A stretch of 7,721 nucleotides of DNA from Limnoglobus sp. (GTDB taxonomy: Bacteria > Planctomycetota > Planctomycetia > Gemmatales > Gemmataceae). The stretch spans positions 1-7,721 of the forward strand of contig JANXNT010000060.1 of NCBI GenBank assembly GCA_025353985.1, in the 5' to 3' direction. Shown here one piece after another: positions 1-5,967 of the stretch. The notes under the pieces were generated by a model. It did not search any database. It was not told the origin of the DNA and worked only from the letters and a program-made list of their open reading frames with translations. The first letter of the stretch is position 1; the number at the start of each line of letters is the position of its first letter. Both the position numbers and the translations under genes were made by a program.

Positions 1-24
1 GATCCGCACGAGTTCGCCCTCTGA
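1..24 (+). CDS. Possible 3' end of an upstream gene (partial)
   Basis: The frame that begins at base 1 reads seven sense codons (DPHEFAL) and stops at TGA in bases 22-24. This stop shares its A with the ATG of the next gene, giving the TGATG junction typical of translationally coupled genes. The next gene also has only a weak ribosome binding site, which fits coupling. Seven codons cannot be identified, and the open frame could be chance. This is inference from the junction alone. Confidence 0.35.
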   Translation, partial: DPHEFAL

Positions 25-1430
25 TGACGAATTCCCTGAAGTGTCCGAATCCGAGTTGCCCGTTCCTGTTCGACCCCTCGCAAGTTCCGGCCGGTGCCGT
101 CCTGACGTGCCCGCGTTGCGGGATGCGGTTCACACTCGGGCCGACCGCTGGGATGCCGCCGCCACAATCGCCCGAATTGCCGCCCCCTGAACCGCCAGAG
201 TATTACGAACCCGATCTGTCAATACCGGCACCGACATCAGACAAAACCGAGCCGCCCGCTTACAAAAAAGCGCGTACGGGTACGCGCCCGAAATCGAAAG
301 CGGGCGAGTCGTTTCCGTGGCTGCCGTTGCTCGGCATCATTGCCGTTGTCGCCACAGCAATCGGCGTCGGCGTGCTCTTGTTTCAAAGCCAGAGCGGAGG
401 AACGGGCACGGGTGGCGAGAAGATTTTCCGCGACGTGAACATCGCCTACAAAGCCCCTGAAACCGATTGGGACCAAGACGACGAACCGAAGCGAGTCATG
501 AACGCGAACCTGCTCGGATTTCGACATAAAGACTCCGATGGCAGTATCGCATTCCAGGTGACCGACTTCAAAACGCGGTCCCCGCAACCCGTCGATCTGC
601 GCGATGGCATCGTCGATCGGCTCGGTCGCGTCTTCGACGATCTCGATGCCCACGAAGAAGAAAAGGCCACGTGGGCGAAGCAACCCGCGATCAAGTACAC
701 GTTTCGCGGTACCTCAAAAACCGATAAATCGGTGATGGCCGGGGAAGCCTACGCGATCAGCTATAAAGGTATCGGCTACTGGTTCTACGGCTGGGCGAGT
801 GAGCAACAAGCCGCCAAGTTGGTTAAGGATTTCGAAACGATGCGCGAGCGGTTGCGGATACTCGAATTTCGCGAAGACTGGAAAGAAACGACGGCCGCCT
901 CGCAGTTATTCGCGGGCGAAGAAGCCGACTACCGGCTCGACGATGGGGATCGCTGGTGGAAGAAACTCGACCCGAAAGACGAAGACCCGAAAGCGGCCGA
1001 CTTGCTCATCGCCGCCGATTTCAAGCTCAAGCAAAAGCGCGACGTCAAGCCGAGCGCCCGCCTCGCGGTGTTGATTCTCGAACCGAACGGCAACGACGCA
1101 ATCGGTACGCTCAAACAGCATCTTTTAGCACATTACGATAAAGTCTTGGACTTGAAGAAGTGGCTTGACGTCAACACGATGCCGCTCCTCGGCGACCCGC
1201 CAGCCGCCGGCGAGCAAAAGGGTATCGAAACGATGCGGTTCAAGGTCGATCGCGGCGAGGCCGGCACCGCTAAATTCGTTGTGATTTCCGCAATCACGAT
1301 GGACGTGAAAGAGAATGGCGGCGTGAAGCCGAAAGTCATCGGCGTACACGCCTACTGCGCATGGGACGAGCGTCTATTTTGGGACCGGCGACTCGTGCAA
1401 ATGGCCAGTTCGTTACGCCCCGGCAAGTGA
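24..1430 (+). CDS. Zinc-ribbon, single-pass membrane protein of unknown function
   Basis: This 468-residue protein is not assigned to a named family. It opens with a zinc ribbon: Cys7, Cys12, Cys29 and Cys32, the last two as CPRC, similar to the short N-terminal ribbons (MJ0042-like) common in planctomycete and myxobacterial proteins. A proline-rich linker (about 44-80) and a basic stretch (81-92, KKARTGTRPKSK) precede one hydrophobic helix at about 98-120. By the positive-inside rule the ribbon is cytoplasmic and the remaining ~340 residues lie outside the membrane. The outer part seems to hold two related halves, about 138-280 and 301-465. Each starts with a Y-x(n)-W segment and ends with a G-x-x-x-Y-x-x-x-WA stretch followed by a helix, recalling the PsbP/Mog1-like fold; this is inference. 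ATG at 24 gives the complete ribbon. The only Shine-Dalgarno-like bases are a weak GAG, so coupling to an upstream gene is likely. It ends 13 bases from the convergent gene. The role is unknown; the architecture suggests an envelope sensor or scaffold. Confidence 0.85.
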   Translation: MTNSLKCPNPSCPFLFDPSQVPAGAVLTCPRCGMRFTLGPTAGMPPPQSPELPPPEPPEYYEPDLSIPAPTSDKTEPPAYKKARTGTRPKSKAGESFPWLPLLGIIAVVATAIGVGVLLFQSQSGGTGTGGEKIFRDVNIAYKAPETDWDQDDEPKRVMNANLLGFRHKDSDGSIAFQVTDFKTRSPQPVDLRDGIVDRLGRVFDDLDAHEEEKATWAKQPAIKYTFRGTSKTDKSVMAGEAYAISYKGIGYWFYGWASEQQAAKLVKDFETMRERLRILEFREDWKETTAASQLFAGEEADYRLDDGDRWWKKLDPKDEDPKAADLLIAADFKLKQKRDVKPSARLAVLILEPNGNDAIGTLKQHLLAHYDKVLDLKKWLDVNTMPLLGDPPAAGEQKGIETMRFKVDRGEAGTAKFVVISAITMDVKENGGVKPKVIGVHAYCAWDERLFWDRRLVQMASSLRPGK

Positions 1431-1443
1431 CTTGCTGCGCAAA

Positions 1444-1989
1444 TTACTTCTTCACCGCCGCTTTCAGTGCTTCCAGTACCGCTTCTGCGTCCGAATCGTC
1501 GACCGATACGAATGCGAACGACTTCACGACTTTGCCGCAATGTACGATCACAACTGTCAGGTGGGCATCGTTGTTTAGGCCCCAGCCGTTCGGGCCGGTC
1601 TTATTTTCGGTGTAAACGGCCAAGTCGGTTTTCACGAACTTCAGTGATTGCTGCGCCTTCGGCAGATACTCCTTCATTTTGTCGGTGTCGCCACCGACCC
1701 AGATCGCAACCGCAATCGCTTTGTCCGCATCGTCGCTGACTTTCGCATCGATCGCCCGCAGGAATTTGGCCATCGGTCGCGTGAACTTCTCGGCATTCAC
1801 GAACAGATAAATCGTCGGCTCGTCTTTACGTAGTTTCGCAACGTCGACGTCCTTACCCTCGTTCGTTCCGGTTGCGGCGAAGATCTTCAACTCGGTGGCT
1901 TTCTCGCCCGGCTTCGGCCCCGATTCGACATCCGCGAATGCGGGACTGGCCATCACGAGCAGAAGCACGAAGGTGCGAATCGCGTTCAT
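1444..1989 (-). CDS. Secreted thioredoxin-fold-like protein lacking CXXC
   Basis: This 181-residue protein has a clear signal peptide: MNAIR, a hydrophobic core (FVLLLVMA) and an AFA cleavage site after residue 19. The mature part looks like a thioredoxin/peroxiredoxin fold: a PGEKATEL entry, a beta strand TIYLFVN followed by a helix carrying FTRPMAKFLRAID, then strands around AIAVAIWV and LTVVIVHCGKVVKSF, the last matching the 'D-G-K-V' hairpin of the fold. No CXXC or peroxidatic Cys stands where the active site would be, and the mature chain seems to have one Cys only (in VHCGK). It is therefore probably not a redox enzyme and may bind a partner or ligand. The start is set by GGAGAG six bases upstream and by the signal peptide; a longer frame to 2070 exists but would bury the signal peptide. 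The ATG overlaps the TGA of the 118-residue gene (ATGA), so the two are probably co-translated. The fold assignment is by eye and moderate. Confidence 0.82.
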   Translation of the reverse strand: MNAIRTFVLLLVMASPAFADVESGPKPGEKATELKIFAATGTNEGKDVDVAKLRKDEPTIYLFVNAEKFTRPMAKFLRAIDAKVSDDADKAIAVAIWVGGDTDKMKEYLPKAQQSLKFVKTDLAVYTENKTGPNGWGLNNDAHLTVVIVHCGKVVKSFAFVSVDDSDAEAVLEALKAAVKK

Positions 1990-2342
1990 GAAAGACTCTC
2001 CGGCGTGACACTCAGGGGATATTCTGACAACGACAATCCGAGTGTCGGAAGGGATTGCAGTCGCCGCCACGCACGGCTAATTCGCGACGTTTCCTCAGCG
2101 ACAAAAGCCGCGTCGAAATTCGACTTGGCGAACGCACCCGTGCAAGTGACCGTTGCCCACGATTCGCCGTGAATATACTGCGACAGTGCCGCATTGCAGC
2201 GAACGTGGCACTCCGGCTGAAGGTGCAACGCTTCGAGCGGGACTTCGCCCAAAATGTAGCGCAGATACAGGTCCGAATCGGTGACGGCTTCGACGTCCAA
2301 ACCGCAGACCGTACAGCGATAGCCTTCGTCGCATCGTGCCAT
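1986..2342 (-). CDS. Small Cys/His-rich protein, conserved planctomycete type, unknown function
   Basis: This 118-residue protein has no signal peptide or membrane segment and should be cytoplasmic. The N-terminal half holds a cluster of possible zinc ligands: Cys4, Cys10 and Cys13 (a CTVCG knuckle), then His40, Cys45, His46 and Cys49 (ECHVRC). Between them is a striking block, VEAVTDSDLYLRYILGEVP, that I recall from hypothetical proteins in several planctomycetes; this is memory, not a search. The second half (about 65-118) is less distinctive, with a helical stretch (EETSRISRAWRRLQSL). The start is well fixed: an in-frame TAA lies two codons upstream, and AAAAAAGG sits seven bases before the ATG. 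The gene shares a four-base ATGA overlap with the secreted thioredoxin-like gene downstream, so the two form one transcription unit. A zinc-knuckle regulatory or binding protein is possible. The function is unknown. Confidence 0.78.
   Translation of the reverse strand: MARCDEGYRCTVCGLDVEAVTDSDLYLRYILGEVPLEALHLQPECHVRCNAALSQYIHGESWATVTCTGAFAKSNFDAAFVAEETSRISRAWRRLQSLPTLGLSLSEYPLSVTPESLS
1996..2001 (-). promoter_or_regulatory. Ribosome binding site for the secreted protein
   Basis: Read on the minus strand this is GGAGAG, six bases before the ATG at 1989. It lies inside the coding region of the upstream 118-residue gene. It decides the start in favour of 1989 over the longer frame that reaches 2070. 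Confidence 0.7.
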
Positions 2343-2345
2343 ACT

Positions 2346-2374
2346 TTAACCTTTTTTCAAGTTCTCGATATACT
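2346..2374 (+). promoter_or_regulatory. Candidate sigma70-type promoter for der
   Basis: TTAACC (2346-2351, four of six matches to TTGACA) and TATACT (2369-2374, five of six to TATAAT) are separated by exactly 17 bases. Transcription would start near 2381 and leave a leader of about 93 bases before der. The -35 hexamer overlaps the ribosome binding site of the divergent 118-residue gene. The rest of the 131-base gap holds a small inverted repeat, GGAGT-GTA-ACTCC (2384-2396), just downstream of the predicted start. No clear promoter for the minus-strand unit was found, although TATATC (2372-2367 on the minus strand) could be a -10 element. Planctomycete promoters are poorly known, so this is tentative. 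Confidence 0.35.
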
Positions 2375-2473
2375 AAACGAATTGGAGTGTAACTCCTAAC
2401 GAAGAATGGCTACGCGCGACGACGGAATGGTTGCGGATTTGCCAACTCGACCACGACTTGAAGAGACGGAACC

Positions 2474-4093
2474 ATGCCACTGCCAATTGTTGCCATCGTC
2501 GGCCGCCCGAACGTCGGTAAATCGTCGCTATTCAACACGCTCGCGAATCGGCGGATCAGTATCGTCGACCCGATTGCGGGTGTCACGCGCGACCGCGTTT
2601 CGACGCTGCTCGAATACGAAGGACGCCACTTCGAACTCGTCGACACCGGCGGTATGGGCATCCAGGACATCGACAATCTGACTGAAGATGTCGAGCGCCA
2701 GATTCAAAATGCAATCGAAACCGCCGCCGTCGTGCTGTTCCTCGTCGATATTCGCGTCGGGGTGACGCCACTCGATCAGACCGTGGCCGAACGGCTGCGG
2801 TCGATCGGCCGGCCGGTGATTTTCGTCGCGAACAAAGCCGACGATTCGAATCTCGACAATGCCGCCACCGAACTCTATCGCCTCGGTTACGGCCCGCCGT
2901 TGCTCGTCAGCGCGAACAGCCGTCGCGGTAAAGAAGACCTGATTTACGCGATCATCGACAAGTTGCCCGTCGATACCGGCGAAGCACCGGATAGCGTCGA
3001 GCTGAAACTCGCAATCGTCGGTCGGCGCAATGTCGGGAAAAGCACGTTCATCAACAGCCTCGCGGAAGAAGAGCGTGTGATCGTGTCCGAAGTCGCGGGC
3101 ACCACGCGCGACAGTATCGACGTGCGTTTCGAGCGAGACGGTAAGACGTTCATCGCGATCGACACCGCCGGGGTTCGCAAGAAAAGCAGTATGTCCGGTA
3201 ACGTCGAATTTTACAGTTTGCACCGTGCCGAGCGTTCGATTCGGCGTGCGGACGTCGTGCTGCACTTCTTCGATGCCCGCACGCGGGTGGGCCGCGTCGA
3301 TAAGCAACTCGCCGAGTACATCATCGAGAATCACAAGCCCGCGATCTTCGTCGTGAACAAGTGGGACTTGGTGATGCACGCGATGGAAACTGAGAAGATG
3401 GCGAAGTACCTTCGCGATGTCTTCCCGATGCTCGATCACGTGCCAATCGCGTTCGTGACTGCGAAACAAGGCAAGAACACGATCCGGTTGTTGAACCTCG
3501 CACAACAGCTTTACAAACAGGCCGGGCAGCGGCTGGGTACTGGCGAACTCAACCGCATCTTAAAGAATGCCTTCGCGAACAACGTGCCACCGGTGCGGTT
3601 CAATCGCGTGGCGAAGGTCTATTACGCGGCCCAAGTGGCGGTGTTCCCCCCGACTATCGCGATGGTTACGAACGGCCCGGAATTGTTCGACAACACGTAC
3701 ACGAAGTACCTGACGAAAGTGTTGCGCGATACCAGCCCGTTCGGCGAAGTGCCGATCAAGATGATCTACCGTGCGAAGAACGAAGGTGGGAAAATCCGCG
3801 GCAAACCCGGTGAGGTGGAAGATCTGGCGGTCGACCTCGACGGCAACCCGATCCCCGACTTCAGCGGCGAAATCGAACCCGACGAATTCCCGCCGCCACC
3901 CGGCCGCGAGAAGGCCAAACCGGCCCGCACCAAAGTCAAAGTCGCCGTCGTGAAAGAAGAAGAACCCACCGTGCCGAGCGAAAAGCGATCCGAGCCACGC
4001 CGCGACAACATCGTGAACAAGGCCCCGTCGCAACGGATTAAATCGAAGAAGAAAGTGCCGAAGCCGAAGAAGCCCGGTGTCTGGGATATTTAG
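2474..4093 (+). CDS. der: GTPase Der (EngA), ribosome assembly factor, with extended C terminus
   Basis: Der is an essential GTPase with two tandem G domains that binds the 50S subunit and acts late in its assembly. In domain 1, G1 is GRPNVGKSS (10-18), G2 GVTRD (36-40), G3 DTGG (57-60), G4 NKAD (120-123) and G5 SAN (146-148). In domain 2, G1 is GRRNVGKST (183-191), G2 GTTRD (209-213), G3 DTAG (230-233), G4 NKWD (295-298) and G5 TAK (329-331), where SAx is more usual. A KH-like RNA-binding domain follows (about 350-435). All key nucleotide-binding motifs are present, so both domains should be active. The protein is 539 residues against roughly 435-490 in well-known bacteria. The excess is a C-terminal tail (about 438-539): an acidic Pro-rich part (EIEPDEFPPPP) and then a Lys/Arg/Pro-rich end. 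The start is fixed by an in-frame TGA four codons upstream; AAGAGA lies seven bases before the ATG. It is divergent from the 118-residue gene, and its stop is four bases from the convergent diguanylate cyclase, with no visible terminator between. Confidence 0.97.
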   Translation: MPLPIVAIVGRPNVGKSSLFNTLANRRISIVDPIAGVTRDRVSTLLEYEGRHFELVDTGGMGIQDIDNLTEDVERQIQNAIETAAVVLFLVDIRVGVTPLDQTVAERLRSIGRPVIFVANKADDSNLDNAATELYRLGYGPPLLVSANSRRGKEDLIYAIIDKLPVDTGEAPDSVELKLAIVGRRNVGKSTFINSLAEEERVIVSEVAGTTRDSIDVRFERDGKTFIAIDTAGVRKKSSMSGNVEFYSLHRAERSIRRADVVLHFFDARTRVGRVDKQLAEYIIENHKPAIFVVNKWDLVMHAMETEKMAKYLRDVFPMLDHVPIAFVTAKQGKNTIRLLNLAQQLYKQAGQRLGTGELNRILKNAFANNVPPVRFNRVAKVYYAAQVAVFPPTIAMVTNGPELFDNTYTKYLTKVLRDTSPFGEVPIKMIYRAKNEGGKIRGKPGEVEDLAVDLDGNPIPDFSGEIEPDEFPPPPGREKAKPARTKVKVAVVKEEEPTVPSEKRSEPRRDNIVNKAPSQRIKSKKKVPKPKKPGVWDI

Positions 4094-4097
4094 AGGA

Positions 4098-4994
4098 TCA
4101 CGAACTAACAACGCGATTGCGACCGGCGTGTTTGGCTTTGTACAAATTGACGTCGGCGCGTTTCAGGATCTCGGCGGGCGTCAGTTCGCCTTCGCCGCCA
4201 ATTGTCGTCGTAACGCCGATGCTGACGGTGCAGTTTAACACGTTCCCTTCGTATCGAAACGGTTGATTCGCCACGGCGGCACGCACTCGTTCGGCGGCGG
4301 AACCGGCTTCATTGCTGTTGGTTTCCACGAGCACCATCGCGAATTCTTCGCCGCCGTAGCGTGCGAATAAATCTTCGCGTCGAACGAACGACTTCAATCG
4401 GTGACTGAGTTCGCGCAACACGTGGTCGCCGCACAGGTGCCCGTGTTTATCGTTGACCTGCTTGAAGTGGTCGAGGTCGAGCATGAGTACGGAGAGCGGG
4501 CGTTCGTGGCGGATCGAACGTGCCAATTCGCGATCGAGGAAATCGATGAGGAAACGATGGTTGTTGATGTTCGTCAAACCGTCGGTGATGGTCAGCCGAT
4601 AAATTTCTTCGTGGTAGTCGGCTTCGATGTTCCCGCCGGTGAGGAACTTGTAAATGCAGTTGCCCACTCGCAGGAAATTGCCATCTCGTAACACCGTCGG
4701 CGTGGTCACTTGTTGATCGTTAACGAACGTGCCGTTCGTGCTGCCAAGGTCGAGCACGAGGTAACCATCGCTATCGGGTTCGATTACCGCATGGCGGCGC
4801 GACACAGAGTTATCGTGAATGCGAATGTCGTTATCGTCGCCACGACCCAGCCGCAATGTATCGACACCGAGCGCGTAACGCCGACCGATCGATTGATTCG
4901 TCGGGTAAATATGCACGAGGCAGTTCGCGCTATCTCCTGACAGCAACAACTGCTTTCGCGAAGTAACCAGCGTTTCGAGGCTGCGTTCGGACAT
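4098..4994 (-). CDS. FHA-domain diguanylate cyclase (GGDEF)
   Basis: This 298-residue protein should condense two GTP into cyclic di-GMP under control of a phosphothreonine-binding domain. The FHA domain spans about 40-117 and keeps its binding residues: GR at 50-51, Ser65 and His68 in SRRH, and Asn87-Gly88 in STNGTF. A short linker (about 118-138) leads to the GGDEF domain (about 139-298), with the usual DGLTNINNHRF entry, DLDHFKQVND (172-181), and the active-site loop GGEEF (214-218), a functional variant of GGDEF. The inhibitory I-site is intact: RRED (205-208), five residues before the loop, so product feedback is expected. There is no signal peptide, membrane segment or EAL domain; the enzyme should be cytosolic. 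The start is limited by an in-frame TAG five codons upstream; the ribosome binding site is weak. FHA-GGDEF fusions are known from myxobacteria and other phyla. Its signal probably comes from a Ser/Thr kinase, which planctomycetes have in numbers, but no kinase is in this window. Confidence 0.95.
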   Translation of the reverse strand: MSERSLETLVTSRKQLLLSGDSANCLVHIYPTNQSIGRRYALGVDTLRLGRGDDNDIRIHDNSVSRRHAVIEPDSDGYLVLDLGSTNGTFVNDQQVTTPTVLRDGNFLRVGNCIYKFLTGGNIEADYHEEIYRLTITDGLTNINNHRFLIDFLDRELARSIRHERPLSVLMLDLDHFKQVNDKHGHLCGDHVLRELSHRLKSFVRREDLFARYGGEEFAMVLVETNSNEAGSAAERVRAAVANQPFRYEGNVLNCTVSIGVTTTIGGEGELTPAEILKRADVNLYKAKHAGRNRVVSS

Positions 4995-5257
4995 CGTGCG
5001 AGGCTGCTATTCTGTGAACCAATTGACACCTACTTTTAGATAGCACCTCGCTCACTCGAAAACAAAACAACGGCACATCGAATCGGATGATCGAGCCGAA
5101 TCCGGTAGTAGTTTTTGTGCCAGCAGCATAAAATTGCGGTCGCGTTGCGAATGAATTTTCACGGCGAACGATCCGCATAATGAAGTCTCGCGACGTTCCG
5201 TAATGGTTTCGGGGCGATATCCGATATGTTAACTTCACACACTCGGAGAACTGCGAC
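4995..5257. promoter_or_regulatory. Divergent intergenic region between the diguanylate cyclase and the zinc-ribbon/LRR pair
   Basis: These 263 bases hold no convincing gene and must carry promoters for both directions. On the plus strand CATAAT (5176-5181) and TAAAAT (5129-5134) each match the -10 consensus in five of six positions, but neither has a good -35 hexamer at 16-18 bases. A TTGACA (5023-5028) is a perfect -35 hexamer with no -10 at the right distance. On the minus strand TGCTATCTA, about 50 bases before the cyclase, is a weak extended -10. The region is visibly richer in A and T than the genes on either side. No riboswitch or operator was recognised. Confidence 0.4.
5245..5250 (+). 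promoter_or_regulatory. Ribosome binding site of the C4 zinc-ribbon coiled-coil gene
   Basis: GGAGAA lies seven bases before the ATG at 5258, the best Shine-Dalgarno match on the plus strand of this window. It supports this start and probably serves the downstream LRR gene too, which has no site of its own. Confidence 0.65.
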
Positions 5258-5965
5258 ATGTCCGCATCGCTTGCCACCGTCTTCCGCGAGTGCCACCGAC
5301 TTCGGCGACACCTCCGCGACCTCAAAGACGAAATCGACCGTGGCCCCCGCATTCTCAAAGCCCGTCAAACGCACCTCGCCAACGAGGAACAAGCCCACAA
5401 ACTGGCTTACGACACGATCAAGAAGCTGAAACTCAAGCAAAAAGACGACGAAGGCTCGCTGAAAACCATCGAACAGCAACTCTCTCGCCTGGCAACACGC
5501 GCGATGGAAGTGACGACGATGAAGGAAATGCAGGCCACGAAGTCCGAAATCGATCAGGCGACCGCAAAGAAGAACATCCTCGAAGATACGATCCTCGAGA
5601 CGATTCTCGACGTCGAAGATCGTACCGCTGATTTGCCGAACGTCGAAAAACGCTGGGCCGATGCCCAAGCCGAGTTCAAGGAATATCAAGTGGAAGCGAA
5701 GGAACGGCTCGACCGGATGATCGAAGATCAGAAGCGCTGCGATGCGGAGCTTCTGAAACAAGACGCGCAGATTCCGCCCGAAGTGTTCGGGCAATACTCG
5801 CGGCTCGTTAAGGGTTACGGCCCCGATGGCCTCGCGGGGCTGAAGGGCCTGATCTGCCAGCAATGCCGCTCGAAAGTGACCGAAGGGCAGCGTAACGACC
5901 TCGAAGGCGGCGCGTTCGTTTGTTGTTCCTCGTGTGGCCGCGCGTTGTACCCTACCGGCGACTGA
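5258..5965 (+). CDS. Coiled-coil protein with C-terminal C4 zinc ribbon (CT398/HP0958-like)
   Basis: The 235-residue protein consists of a long charged helical region (about 10-165), expected to form an antiparallel coiled-coil hairpin, and a C-terminal zinc ribbon with Cys200, Cys203, Cys223 and Cys226 (CQQC and CSSC; Cys222 adjoins the second pair). The conserved turn found in this family as 'K-E-Y/M-x-A-L' appears as TTMKEMQATKSEID (86-99). The layout and length match Pfam zf-RING_7 (PF02591), whose studied members are CT398 of Chlamydia and HP0958/FlgZ of Helicobacter; the latter binds RpoN and flagellar mRNA. In most other bacteria, planctomycetes included, the role is unknown, and no flagellar or RpoN gene is present here. 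The start is supported by GGAGAA seven bases upstream. The stop is two bases before the LRR gene, so the two are surely co-transcribed. It is likely a cytoplasmic adaptor binding protein or nucleic acid through the ribbon; the partner is inference. Confidence 0.92.
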   Translation: MSASLATVFRECHRLRRHLRDLKDEIDRGPRILKARQTHLANEEQAHKLAYDTIKKLKLKQKDDEGSLKTIEQQLSRLATRAMEVTTMKEMQATKSEIDQATAKKNILEDTILETILDVEDRTADLPNVEKRWADAQAEFKEYQVEAKERLDRMIEDQKRCDAELLKQDAQIPPEVFGQYSRLVKGYGPDGLAGLKGLICQQCRSKVTEGQRNDLEGGAFVCCSSCGRALYPTGD

Positions 5966-5967
5966 CC

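Noticed and set aside
270..287. GCGCGTAC-GG-GTACGCGC inverted repeat
   Set aside because: It is inside the coding region for the basic linker of the membrane protein, and is explained by Arg/Thr/Gly codons; no copy elsewhere in the window was noticed.
1423..1435. GCAAGT-G-ACTTGC palindrome across the stop codon of the first gene
   Set aside because: The loop would be a single base and there is no T run, so it is neither a terminator nor a clear operator. It spans the gap between convergent genes and is probably chance.
2406..2681. A 91-codon plus-strand frame that starts in the der leader and overlaps der out of frame
   Set aside because: Most of it is the shifted reading of der, its composition is unlike the neighbouring genes, and it has no recognisable domain. 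A leader peptide role cannot be excluded but nothing supports it.
2528..3505. A 325-codon open frame opposite der
   Set aside because: Long antisense frames are common in GC-rich genes with this codon use. Der is certain here, and the antisense protein has no family features.
5023..5028. TTGACA as a promoter -35 element
   Set aside because: The hexamer is perfect, but no -10-like sequence lies 15-19 bases downstream, so it is probably chance in an A/T-richer stretch.
5159..5863. A 234-codon minus-strand frame opposite the C4 zinc-ribbon gene
   Set aside because: It lies antisense to a well-supported gene, has no recognisable domain and no ribosome binding site of note.
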